A stretch of DNA of 64,000 nucleotides from CAVVUC01 sp963751395 (lineage in GTDB: Bacteria > Verrucomicrobiota > Verrucomicrobiia > Chthoniobacterales > Chthoniobacteraceae): NCBI GenBank assembly GCA_963751395.1, contig CAVVUC010000002.1, positions 1 through 64,000 on the forward strand. The letters run 5' to 3'. How positions within the stretch are numbered: position 1 is the stretch's first letter; every line of letters begins with the position of its first letter. Below the pieces are notes generated by a model that had not been told where the DNA came from, ran no database searches, and saw only the letters and a list, made by a program, of their open reading frames with translations. A program made the position numbers and the translations under genes. This document shows, in pieces, positions 1 through 7,357 of this stretch.

Positions 1-56
1 GCGAAAACAGCGCCCTTAAAATGTTGGCGGAGAAGATGCGAAAACAACGGAAATGA
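1..56 (+). CDS. 3' end of a truncated gene (window edge)
   Basis: An open frame enters from the left edge and ends at a TGA at 54-56, with the C-terminus ALKMLAEKMRKQRK. Nothing can be said about function. The same peptide recurs in altered form (PLKMLAVKMRR) in the fragment at 1723-1971, so this looks like one of two copies of the same gene end. It converges on the minus-strand gene ending at 68. Confidence 0.4.
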   Translation, partial: ENSALKMLAEKMRKQRK

Positions 57-67
57 ATAATCGCCTG

Positions 68-715
68 CTATACTACAGAAAATCGAGTTAAGAATGCAGT
101 CATGCGTTGATAGAGTTGAGGCACGTCCTCATCTTTGTGTTCGGCCAAATGATGGGCAGCGGCATTCCCTACCCCAGCCATCCAGTCGATGTCCTTGACC
201 ACGATCTTGTCGATTACTTTCGCCGCATAAAGGGATTGCTTGAAACTCTCAATGGTAGGTCGCTGCACTGTCGGTTTGCAGTTATTAGCGTCGCACAACT
301 TGCGAAGGCGCTCTTCAAGTGCTGCACGTAGGACGATGGCAGCAGCCAGATTGAATTTCGATTTCAACAGTTCCTCGGCGTGCTCCAGGAGATCACCGAG
401 CACGTCCGCGCTCACCAATTCTTCGATAGTGGCAAGTCGTCCTTTGGCCAACGCACTTGCGATCGTATCTAAAACAGCGCTAATTTGTTCAAAGCGATGC
501 TTCTCATTGTTTTGAGGTGGCTTCAGCATTTCATCCCAGACCAGTCCGAAGGAACCAAGCTTGGCAATCAGCAGACGACAACCTGCCGCCAGACCATTGA
601 GCTTTCCACTGTCCACCCATTCCATGTAGTTGGAGGTTCGTGCCGTTGCTCTGACTGCGGATGCTTCCTTTTGGAGGTCCTCTACAAAATCAATCAACTC
701 ATGTGAGGCTTTCAT
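68..715 (-). CDS. HEPN/DUF4145-like protein of unknown function
   Basis: 215 residues, ATG at 715. The N-terminal half is helical and unrecognised. The C-terminal half (about residues 120-205) resembles DUF4145/HEPN-type helical domains: NLAAAIVLRAALEERLRKLC is followed by a GNAAAHH motif of the kind that carries the conserved His in HEPN domains. Many HEPN proteins are RNases or toxins, but the RxxxxH active site is not clear here, so no activity is claimed. It is the third gene of a minus-strand set (927-1697, 724-930, then this one, 8 bases further on). It lies in the recombinase island next to TIR and SLATT genes, which makes a defence or toxin role plausible by context only. Confidence 0.6.
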   Translation of the reverse strand: MKASHELIDFVEDLQKEASAVRATARTSNYMEWVDSGKLNGLAAGCRLLIAKLGSFGLVWDEMLKPPQNNEKHRFEQISAVLDTIASALAKGRLATIEELVSADVLGDLLEHAEELLKSKFNLAAAIVLRAALEERLRKLCDANNCKPTVQRPTIESFKQSLYAAKVIDKIVVKDIDWMAGVGNAAAHHLAEHKDEDVPQLYQRMTAFLTRFSVV

Positions 716-723
716 GAACTATT

Positions 724-930
724 CTAAGATTTCGGATGTATCTGCACGTCCACGACATCAGCAGGATCGAATTCCTCGTTGGCGTGGCACTCTTCCGCAT
801 TGAAAACCATTACATTTTCTATGATGCGCTGATTCCGTAACGTGAAGTCAACCCGTTGATAACCCATGCCCGATTCTGGCATCTGTGCAAGTCGCTGGCT
901 CCACAATTCATTGAGTCGTATAGTTTTCAT
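724..930 (-). CDS. Small protein sharing an N-terminal domain with its neighbour
   Basis: 68 residues. The stretch LAQMPESGMGYQRVDFTL aligns with LPTQPEYRMGYQKVIATL near the start of the upstream gene product (927-1697): both have P-E-x-x-MGYQ-(R/K)-V followed by a short strand and a V-x-N/NxxVF segment. This gene therefore looks like a stand-alone copy of that domain. Its ATG overlaps the upstream stop (927-930, ATGA), which indicates translational coupling. No known family was recognised. Confidence 0.6.
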   Translation of the reverse strand: MKTIRLNELWSQRLAQMPESGMGYQRVDFTLRNQRIIENVMVFNAEECHANEEFDPADVVDVQIHPKS

Positions 931-1697
931 TTGTCAGCAATTTTAACAGGCCCGGTTACTGTTCCATCAGGAAGCCCGTTTACAAAAATAACCTCCACAC
1001 CGCCACCGGGTTGGTTATTAGCGGGCTGAGTTGTCCCGCGTTTAAGATCAGTGTCCTTTGGAGGTGAAAGCGTGAACACATTGCTCGCAGGCGCACTGTT
1101 CGGAAGTGCGTACCTCGCAACAGCATCGGCCCCGGTCTTTACATGCGCATCCGCGTCTTCTTTGGTGGTCGCAAATGTTCCGGCTGTAAGACCCTTGCCG
1201 ACCGTAATACGCTTGTCATTCGCATAGGCGGAGAAACGCTTAAATATCTCACCCAATATAGTTAGCGTTATGGGTGCATTCTCTGCGGCGGCATTAGTTG
1301 CTTTGGCTGAAAATTCTTGACATTCGGCGAGCATAGCAAGCTTCTGCGTTCCACTAGCATATTTTGCCGCAACAGCTTTGCGATCTGACAAAACGTGAAA
1401 TTTTTCATTTGCCAATGCAATCAGCCGAACACCTCTAAGTGACTCGGGCTCTCGTGGAATAAGCCTAACATCTGTGACGCTGAGCACTGATTTGCGGGCT
1501 TCTGCTAATACGTATGTCCAATCCGTCATACGCATTTGCCACGGATATTCTCCATCTTTGAGAAAGACTTGGGAGTTGACGATAATCCCCGCTTCAGTCC
1601 CTCCCGTGTTAAGCGTTGCAATAACTTTCTGATACCCCATCCGATACTCTGGTTGAGTAGGCAGCCACATTTCTAACCGATTAACAAGTTTCAGCAT
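927..1697 (-). CDS. Unknown protein, first gene of the minus-strand triad
   Basis: 256 residues, soluble, without a signal peptide or membrane segment. Residues 1-45 carry the MGYQKV domain shared with the next gene. The middle is mixed alpha/beta. The C-terminal 60 residues are rich in Pro, Asn, Gly and Thr and look like a flexible tail. It is coupled to the 68-residue gene through an ATGA overlap, so the two products may interact or compete for the same partner (inference). The family is not recognised. The position inside the recombinase island marks it as accessory. Confidence 0.6.
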   Translation of the reverse strand: MLKLVNRLEMWLPTQPEYRMGYQKVIATLNTGGTEAGIIVNSQVFLKDGEYPWQMRMTDWTYVLAEARKSVLSVTDVRLIPREPESLRGVRLIALANEKFHVLSDRKAVAAKYASGTQKLAMLAECQEFSAKATNAAAENAPITLTILGEIFKRFSAYANDKRITVGKGLTAGTFATTKEDADAHVKTGADAVARYALPNSAPASNVFTLSPPKDTDLKRGTTQPANNQPGGGVEVIFVNGLPDGTVTGPVKIADK

Positions 1698-1722
1698 TCT
1701 GTGTTATGTATCAGAAAGTATC

Positions 1723-1971
1723 ATGCTCAAGCAAAGACTTCTTGTTGTTTTTCAAAGCACCGAAGAAATCCAGCCAGAGATGCACCAGAATCGGGGAAGT
1801 GGAAACGCCCTGAGTATCCACCTCCAATCGCTGACTCGCGATTGGAAGCAGTACGTCTGGAAGCTGCTAGAGGATGCGAAGGCACGAGAAGTCAGCCCGC
1901 TCAAAATGTTGGCGGTGAAGATGCGACGGCCATCACCGCCGAACAACTCTTCGACATCCCCAAAACGCTGA
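1723..1971 (+). pseudogene. Fragment related to the gene end at 1-56
   Basis: An 82-residue frame without a recognised domain. Its interior (PLKMLAVKMRR) matches the C-terminus read at 1-56 (ALKMLAEKMRKQ), at DNA level 29 of 33 bases at 9-41 versus 1894-1926. It is probably a decayed duplicate left by rearrangement. It could instead be a short unknown gene. The remaining sequence up to the TIR gene at 2056 holds nothing else that I can identify. Confidence 0.25.
1894..1926 (+). repeat. Direct repeat of 9-41 flanking the minus-strand triad
   Basis: Matches 9-41 at 29 of 33 positions, in the same orientation. The two copies bracket the three minus-strand genes at 68-1697, so that block may have been inserted or duplicated as a unit. 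Confidence 0.5.
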
Positions 1972-2055
1972 ACTAATCGGGGTGAAGACCTCTGCGGAGA
2001 TCATGGAGGATGGACAAATTGGTTTTTGTGGTTCAGATTAGCCGATCTAGTCCCT

Positions 2056-2598
2056 ATGCCATCATTTGCAACATACGCAAACCTTCGGGAGTGGGGAGAA
2101 ACCCCTGCTGCCAAAGCAATGTTGAAAGTGGCTTCCCATCGGCCGGGGAAAACAACCTTTTTATCGCACTCCACGGACGAAGACGACCTCGTTCCTGGCG
2201 CTGTGCATATTCTCGAGAATCATGGAGGTAAGGTATATGTCGATCATCGCGATCCGACATTGCCGGAAACTGACTGTTTAGCGATCGCGGAGCACTTACG
2301 CACCGTTATTGCAGGTTGTCGAAAATTTGTGATGCTTGCAACACCGCGATCTAAAGATAGTAAATGGATACCTTGGGAGCTAGGTTTAGGGGATGGCTTG
2401 CGAAACAACACAAATGTGGCGTTGTTCCCCTCGGCGGAGTCCGCAGCCGACCAGCAATGGGCCGAACGTGAGTATCTTGGTCTCTATCAACGGATAGTTT
2501 GGGGCCGACTGGAAGGCTCTGATGATCCTCTTTGGCTTGTCTGGAATTATCGCACAAATACCGCAGAATCCTTGACTAAATGGCTCGCCAGAACTTGA
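2056..2598 (+). CDS. TIR-domain protein
   Basis: 180 residues from the ATG at 2056; an upstream TTG at 2026 is possible but less likely. After about 30 residues comes a TIR fold: the first strand TTFLSHSTDEDD (about 33-44), KVYVDHRD (about 59-66), FVMLATPRS, then SKWIPWELG (about 102-110), whose Glu108 sits where TIR NADases carry the catalytic Glu. Bacterial TIR proteins cleave NAD or make cyclic ADP-ribose signals in antiphage systems. It is followed by a second, different TIR protein and by SLATT membrane proteins, so signalling to a membrane effector is a reasonable inference. Activity is not proven by sequence alone. Confidence 0.8.
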   Translation: MPSFATYANLREWGETPAAKAMLKVASHRPGKTTFLSHSTDEDDLVPGAVHILENHGGKVYVDHRDPTLPETDCLAIAEHLRTVIAGCRKFVMLATPRSKDSKWIPWELGLGDGLRNNTNVALFPSAESAADQQWAEREYLGLYQRIVWGRLEGSDDPLWLVWNYRTNTAESLTKWLART

Positions 2599-2665
2599 AG
2601 TAATATAGCATTTGACGAACGAGCGATGATTGACTAGAACCTAAAACACACACACCAAGACTCCT

Positions 2666-3067
2666 ATGGCCAGCAAAAAAAGAATTTTCATAAGTTATGA
2701 TTTCGATGAGGATAAGCACTACAGATACCTCCTCACGGCATGGGATAAAAACGGGGAATTTGATTTTGAATTCTACGACTCGTCTTTGAAGGTGGCTGTC
2801 AATAGCGAAGACGCTGCTTATGTGCGTAGCGTGATTAAACCAAAGATTCAGAGATCAACCCACCTTCTCTGCCTTGTGGGAGAAAAAGCTTGTAAGAGTG
2901 AATGGATCGCGTGGGAGATCGACAAAGCAATTGAGGCAAAAGCAAAGCTCATCGCTGTCAAACTTAAATCTACAAATACGACTCCACCTAACCTTTTGGG
3001 AGTTGGGGCTATATGGGCGATGTCGTTTACTTTTGATGCAATTAAGAAAGCTGTGGAATCTGCTTAG
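2666..3067 (+). CDS. ThsB-like TIR (MTH538/DUF1863 type) protein
   Basis: 133 residues. Typical of the compact MTH538-type TIR family that includes Thoeris ThsB: RIFISYDFDEDKHYR at 6-20, the FYDSS strand at 36-40, then IKPKIQRSTHLLCLVGEKAC and SEWIAWEIDKA (78-88) with the conserved Glu84. In Thoeris such proteins sense phage infection and make an NAD-derived signal. Here the neighbour is not ThsA but two SLATT proteins downstream. It lies 67 bases after the first TIR gene and 57 before the SLATT pair, all on one strand, so probably one operon. Confidence 0.8.
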   Translation: MASKKRIFISYDFDEDKHYRYLLTAWDKNGEFDFEFYDSSLKVAVNSEDAAYVRSVIKPKIQRSTHLLCLVGEKACKSEWIAWEIDKAIEAKAKLIAVKLKSTNTTPPNLLGVGAIWAMSFTFDAIKKAVESA

Positions 3068-3124
3068 ACCGTTTCAAGCGGGTAGCGAAATCAAGTAAGG
3101 CGCAGCCATATACTTCAACGGCAG

Positions 3125-3490
3125 ATGGAACATACCGATTTCCCTGCTCTTTATCTAGCCGCTGATAATGCTTCGACAGAAGCCCAGAATTCGCTGCTGC
3201 GGTATCATCGCTTCAACAATATACTTCTCATTGTAGGGGCGGGCGTCGCTGCGTGGAGTGACTCGTCTCGGTGCTTGGCTATTCTGAGCGCGTTATTGTT
3301 TCTGGGTTCCCTCTTTCTATACGTCTTTGGGCAACAGAGCGATCTCCAAGCGAAGTGGTATGAGGCGCGTGCGCTTGCGGAGTCAATTAAGACAGCAACG
3401 TGGCGTTTCGTCATGAGTGCAGAACCTTTTAATGATTCATCGGAACATAGTTGTTTGGACACGTTCAGACGCCTTCTGGATGAGCCTTGA
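3125..3490 (+). CDS. SLATT-domain two-helix membrane protein (SLATT_3-like)
   Basis: 121 residues. Two predicted membrane helices (about 32-44 and 51-68) are followed by the diagnostic WYEARALAESIKTATWRF segment (78-95) and AEPF. SLATT proteins are predicted pore-forming effectors of nucleotide-signalling conflict systems. In many genomes SLATT_3 and SLATT_1 regions occur in one polypeptide; here they are two genes, and the TGA at 3488-3490 overlaps the TTG start of the next one. The putative upstream sensors are the two TIR proteins. Confidence 0.75.
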   Translation: MEHTDFPALYLAADNASTEAQNSLLRYHRFNNILLIVGAGVAAWSDSSRCLAILSALLFLGSLFLYVFGQQSDLQAKWYEARALAESIKTATWRFVMSAEPFNDSSEHSCLDTFRRLLDEP

Positions 3491-3999
3491 GCGAAAACAA
3501 AGGTATCGGTAAGTACCTCGCAGGATATTGGTCAGATAAGGATCAAGTTTCCGCCGAAATGTTGCGAGTCCGAAATAGTGGGTTCGACGAGAAGAGTAAG
3601 ACCTATTTAACTGGTCGAATTGATGAACAACGCGCTTGGTATGCTCGCAAATCGGGAGAGAATCGGAAAGCATCTCAAAAATGGTTCATCGGATTGTGCG
3701 TCTTGTATGGGATTGTAATCATATTCTTACTCGTGCGTATTGCGATTCCCGATACACGTTATCTTCCTATTGAGGCTTTTACGGTTGCAGCGAGTTGTGC
3801 GATCGGCTGGATGCAATTGAAGCGCTTTAACGAATTGGCCAGCGCATATGGACTCACCACGCACGAGATCGGAATTATTAAAAGCCGCTTCACAGCAGTT
3901 TCTGATGCACCCGGTCTCGCCAAATTTGTCAGCGATGCAGAGAACGCATTTTCACGAGAGCATACCCAGTGGGCTGCGCGGCGAGACCACGCGACGTAA
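3487..3999 (+). CDS. SLATT-domain protein (SLATT_1/DUF4231-like)
   Basis: 170 residues, TTG start overlapping the previous stop (TTGA). YLTGRIDEQRAWYARKSGEN (40-59) is the SLATT_1 signature. Membrane helices lie at about 67-85 and 96-109, and a helical cytoplasmic tail follows. With the preceding gene it would make up the usual fused SLATT_3-SLATT_1 protein, so the two products probably form one complex. The likely role is a membrane-disrupting effector triggered by a TIR-made nucleotide; this is inferred from family and context. The reading frame could also be reached by a frameshift from the preceding gene, but the TTGA overlap explains it without one. Confidence 0.7.
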   Translation: MSENKGIGKYLAGYWSDKDQVSAEMLRVRNSGFDEKSKTYLTGRIDEQRAWYARKSGENRKASQKWFIGLCVLYGIVIIFLLVRIAIPDTRYLPIEAFTVAASCAIGWMQLKRFNELASAYGLTTHEIGIIKSRFTAVSDAPGLAKFVSDAENAFSREHTQWAARRDHAT

Positions 4000-4004
4000 G
4001 AGTC

Positions 4005-4193
4005 CTACCGCCTGCGTGACGCTGCGATCAGCGCGTCGCGAAGCCAATCGCTTTTCTTTTTTCCGCTTGCTTTGATCGCACGTTGAATCTCTTCGCTCTC
4101 GTCCTTCGAGAGTCGCGTTGAAATAAAAATAGATCGCGATTCCGATGCCGGAACTTTTGGGCGACCGCGCAATGCTTTCTTTTGTTGTGTCAC
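4005..4193 (-). CDS. Ribbon-helix-helix (CopG-like) regulator
   Basis: 62 residues if the GTG at 4193 is used. A longer frame from 4247 would run through both operator palindromes and is less likely. After a basic RGRPK stretch comes a CopG-type RHH: a strand in SRSIFISTRLSKDESEEIQR and a second helix in SGKKKSDWLRDALIAASRR. It is divergent from the serine recombinase gene at 4251 and sits beside two TTGTGTCACAA palindromes. It probably represses the recombinase and itself. Confidence 0.65.
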   Translation of the reverse strand: MTQQKKALRGRPKVPASESRSIFISTRLSKDESEEIQRAIKASGKKKSDWLRDALIAASRRR

Positions 4194-4230
4194 AAATAAT
4201 GCTTGAACCTTGCCTTTTCTTGTGTCACAA
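4185..4230. promoter_or_regulatory. Tandem palindromic operators between regulator and recombinase
   Basis: Two identical palindromes TTGTGTCACAA (4185-4195 and 4220-4230), each preceded by a CTTTTsTTG stretch, 35 bases apart in the divergent region. The spacing and symmetry fit a dimeric RHH repressor binding on one face of the DNA. Confidence 0.6.
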
Positions 4231-4250
4231 AAAAGAGAGGAAATCAACGT

Positions 4251-5768
4251 ATGAAAAATTTCAATCTTTCATCTGAGCACGGGAAGCCAATCGGAATCTG
4301 GATTCGAGTTTCCACAGAAGATCAAGCCCAGGGTGACAGCCCAAAACATCACGAGGCACGCGCCCGCCACTACGCCAGTGCGAAGGATTGGAATGTAAAA
4401 GAAGTGTATGACCTTGCGGGAGTCTCCGGCAAATCCGTGATGGATCATCCCGAAACGAAACGGATGCTCGCAGATGTTCGGCGTGGCCACATCTCCGCTC
4501 TTGTTTTTTCAAAGCTCGCCCGTTTCAGCCGCAATGCCCGCGAACTCATGGATTTTTCCGACATCTTCCGTGAGAACAACGCGGACATTGTTTCGCTACA
4601 GGAGAACATCGACACCGGCACACCGTCAGGCCGGTTGTTCTACAACATGGTTGCGGTAATGGCACAATGGGAGCGGGAAGAAATCACAGACCGAGTGAAA
4701 GCGTCCGTCGCTATCCGAGCGAAGCTTCACAAACCGCTTGGAGGACAAGCGCCCTTTGGCTTCACATGGAATGAACAAAAACTTGAACCGCATCCCGACG
4801 AAGCCCCGGTGCGAAAACTTATTTACGAACTTTTCGCCGAACACCGCCGCAAGAAAGCAGTCGCCAGAATTCTAAATGATCGTGGATACCGGACCCGGAA
4901 CGGTTCCAACTTTAGTGACACCACCGTTCACCGACTCATCCAAGACCCGACCGCCAAAGGCATCCATCGCACAAACTACACGAAGCATGTCGGCGAGGGA
5001 AAAGCATGGGCATTGAAGGCCGAGCACGATTGGATTCTCCATGAAATCCCCGCAATCGTATCGCCTGAACTTTGGGATCAATGCAACGCACTTCTTGAAG
5101 CCAGGAAAACCACCCGCGAAAAACCCGGCAAACGTCCGGTCCATCTTTTTGCTGGATTGGTTTTTTGCACATGCGGCCAGAAAATGTATGTGACTTCGAG
5201 CACCCCAAAATACGTTTGTCAGAAGTGCCGCAACCGCATCCCCGCCGTCGATCTTGAAGCAATCTTTCTTGAAGAATTGAAAGGCTATCTTCTCTCCCCC
5301 GAACACATCGCCGAATATCTTGAAAAAGCACACACGACTATCGACGAGAAAACGCGGATCGTGGAAACACTCACCAAAGAATTTGAGCGAGTGAAAGCCG
5401 AAGCAGAAAAAGTCTATCGCCTCTACATCGACGACAAACTTACTCCCGACCAATTCAGCGAAAGGTATCAGCCTCTTGATGAACAAAAGAAGCAGATTGA
5501 AGCAGAAATTCCCAAAGCCGAAGCCGACCTTTCGCTTCTAAAAATCGACGGACTTTCGAGCGAATATATCATGGAAGAAGTCAGAGATATTCATGCTTGC
5601 TGGCCCAATATGAACACTGAAGAGAGGCGACGAATCGTTGAAACTCTCGTCAAACGCATCACCATCGGCGGTGATGAAATCGACATAAGTCTATGCTACT
5701 TACCTACTTTCAGAGAAATGACAAATAGGCAACACATGCTCAGGGGTTCATCGCGGAGACGAGGATGA
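4251..5768 (+). CDS. Large serine recombinase (integrase of the comM island)
   Basis: 505 residues from the ATG at 4251, preceded by GAGAGG. An in-frame TTG at 4203 lies inside the operators and is unlikely. The N-terminal resolvase domain starts GIWIRVSTEDQ with nucleophile Ser21, followed by SKLARFSRNARELM and the QWEREEITDR helix. Then come a Recombinase domain, a zinc ribbon (FCTCGQKMYVTSS to VCQKC) and a coiled coil with many Glu and Lys, as in site-specific integrases of the phiC31/TndX type. It catalyses island integration through a Ser-DNA link. Unusually, its last residues (GSSRRRG) and stop are encoded by the comM sequence beyond the attachment point, so its C-terminus depends on integration. 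Confidence 0.9.
   Translation: MKNFNLSSEHGKPIGIWIRVSTEDQAQGDSPKHHEARARHYASAKDWNVKEVYDLAGVSGKSVMDHPETKRMLADVRRGHISALVFSKLARFSRNARELMDFSDIFRENNADIVSLQENIDTGTPSGRLFYNMVAVMAQWEREEITDRVKASVAIRAKLHKPLGGQAPFGFTWNEQKLEPHPDEAPVRKLIYELFAEHRRKKAVARILNDRGYRTRNGSNFSDTTVHRLIQDPTAKGIHRTNYTKHVGEGKAWALKAEHDWILHEIPAIVSPELWDQCNALLEARKTTREKPGKRPVHLFAGLVFCTCGQKMYVTSSTPKYVCQKCRNRIPAVDLEAIFLEELKGYLLSPEHIAEYLEKAHTTIDEKTRIVETLTKEFERVKAEAEKVYRLYIDDKLTPDQFSERYQPLDEQKKQIEAEIPKAEADLSLLKIDGLSSEYIMEEVRDIHACWPNMNTEERRRIVETLVKRITIGGDEIDISLCYLPTFREMTNRQHMLRGSSRRRG
5740..5756. other. Island attachment junction within comM
   Basis: Reading leftward from comM, homology stops right after the codons for Ala-Met-Asn-Pro, which in intact ComM/YifB are followed by Cys-Pro-Cys-Gly. 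A TGA follows at once. The recombinase gene crosses this point from the other side. The crossover is therefore within a few bases of 5743-5752. The other junction is outside the window. Confidence 0.75.
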
Positions 5769-6795
5769 ACTCGGCGGGAAAAGTCATCGACCCGGCGGCG
5801 CGCGAGATGGTGACCTTCCCGTCTTCGAGCGGCTGGCGCATGACCTCGAGCGTGGAGCGGCGGAACTCCGGCAACTCGTCGAGAAAAAGGACGCCGTTGT
5901 GCGCGAGGCTGACTTCGCCGGGCGTCGGGTTTGCCGAACCTCCGAGAAGTCCGACGTCGGAGATCGTGTGATGCGGCGACCGGAACGGGCGCACGGCGAC
6001 GAACGAATGCTTCGGATCGAGCAGGCCGCAGATGCTGTGGATCTTCGTGGTGTCGATCGCCTCGTCGAGCGTCATCGGCGGGATGATCGTCGGGATGCGT
6101 TTGGCGAGCATCGACTTGCCGGAGCCGGGAGGACCGATCATCAGGAGGTTGTGACCTCCGGCGACGGCGACCTCGATCGCGCGTTTGACGTGGTGCTGGC
6201 CTTTCACGTCGGCGAAATCGGCATCGTAATTCTGATGCGACTCGAAAAACGCGGCCAGGTCTTCCTTCACCGGTTCGAGCTGCTGTTCGCCTTTAAGGAA
6301 CTGAAACACCTGGCGCAAATTGGCGACGCCATAAACGTCGATGCCCTCGACAACCGCCGCCTCCCGGGCATTCGATGCGGGAACAAAGAGCGCCTTCCTG
6401 CCGCTGCGCCTTGCTTCGAGCGCGATGGGCAGCACGCCTCTCACGGAGCGCACTGCACCGGTGAGCGCGAGTTCGCCGACAAATGAGAAGCCGGCGGCGT
6501 TCGCGAGGTCGAGGTCTTCGCCGGCGGCGACCATGCCGAGCGCGATCGGGAGATCGAAGCTGGGGCCTTCCTTTTTCACGTCGGCCGGGGCGAGGTTGAT
6601 CGTGGTGCGTCCGTGGGGCCAGTAGTAGCCGCTGTTGCTGATCGCCGTGGTTACGCGGTCCTTGCTTTCCTTCACTGCGGTGTCGGGCAGGCCAACCACG
6701 ATGATGACCGGACTTCCGCCTCCCGCATTGACCTCGATCTCGACCTCGAACGCATCGACGCCGTAAACGGCCGCGGAATAGACTTTAGCCAGCAT
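5740..6795 (-). pseudogene. comM: comM (Mg-chelatase-like YifB), 5' part, interrupted by the island
   Basis: 351 of about 510 residues remain. Present are the N-terminal ChlI-like domain (MLAKVYSAAVYGVDAFEVEI), Walker A GPPGSGKS at 221-228, and the Walker B region LFLDELPEF. The frame ends at SAMNP, just before the expected Cys-Pro-Cys-Gly and the C-terminal Mg-chelatase domain. ComM is a hexameric AAA+ helicase that promotes branch migration in natural transformation. comM is a known insertion site for genomic islands in other bacteria, such as AbaR islands in Acinetobacter. The truncated protein retains Walker motifs but loses the C-terminal part, so it is probably inactive until the island excises. 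Confidence 0.85.
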
Positions 6796-6936
6796 TCCGG
6801 CAATTTTTCAGAAAACCCGCGCGATGGAAAGCATGAGAATCGTGCCTTTCCGCCAGCCGGTGGGAGCGATGCCACCACACCACGGCGGTCGGAGACACAC
6901 CGCTACAGCGCCTTTCGACAAAGCAGGGCGAATTCT

Positions 6937-7251
6937 CTAAAACCCAAGTCCCGGTGGCAGTCCCATGCCGGAGGTAAGTTTGCCCATTTCGGCCTGGGCC
7001 ATTTCCTTGCCCTTGTTGATCGCCTGTTTCACGCCGCTCAAGATCAGGTCTTCGAGCATCTCCACGTCGTTGGGATCGACGACGTCCTTGCTGATTTTGA
7101 TCGAGAGGACGTCGCCGCCGCCATTGGCGACGACGGTGACCTTGCCTCCGCCCGCTGTGGCTTCGACGGTTTTCTCCGCCAGCTCGGCCTGTGTTTGCGC
7201 AAGTTGCTCCTGCATCTTCTGCGCTTGTTTCATCATTTTTTGGATGTTCAT
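6937..7251 (-). CDS. ybaB: YbaB/EbfC family nucleoid-associated protein
   Basis: 104 residues from the ATG at 7251: NIQKMMKQAQKMQEQLAQTQ (the long YbaB helix), then KTVEATAGGGKVTVVANGGG and VDPNDVEMLEDLILSGVKQA, and a Gly-Met-Pro-rich tail. A longer frame to 7299 only translates the heptamer repeat and is rejected. It follows dnaX on the same strand, the conserved dnaX-ybaB(-recR) order. It binds DNA as a dimer and is thought to influence nucleoid structure or repair. Confidence 0.9.
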   Translation of the reverse strand: MNIQKMMKQAQKMQEQLAQTQAELAEKTVEATAGGGKVTVVANGGGDVLSIKISKDVVDPNDVEMLEDLILSGVKQAINKGKEMAQAEMGKLTSGMGLPPGLGF

Positions 7252-7258
7252 AGGGACT

Positions 7259-7354
7259 GGTTGAGAGTTTTTGGTTGAGAGTTGAGAGTTTAAATTCAAG
7301 CGGCTTTATCCGCAGTTGTTAGACCCTCGACTCTCAACTCTCAACTCTCAACTT
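7259..7354. repeat. Heptamer repeat (GTTGAGA family) forming an inverted pair
   Basis: Between dnaX and ybaB, GTTGAGA units at 7259-7291 face their complement TCTCAAC at 7324-7354, separated by about 30 bases. In the dnaX-ybaB transcript this can form a long hairpin. It ends close to the ybaB start. It is one of many heptanucleotide arrays in the window. Confidence 0.7.
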
Positions 7355-7357
7355 TGA

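Noticed and set aside
6937..7299. Longer start for ybaB at 7299
   Set aside because: The extra residues (NLNSQLSTKNSQPVP) translate the heptamer repeat; family proteins begin at the inner Met.
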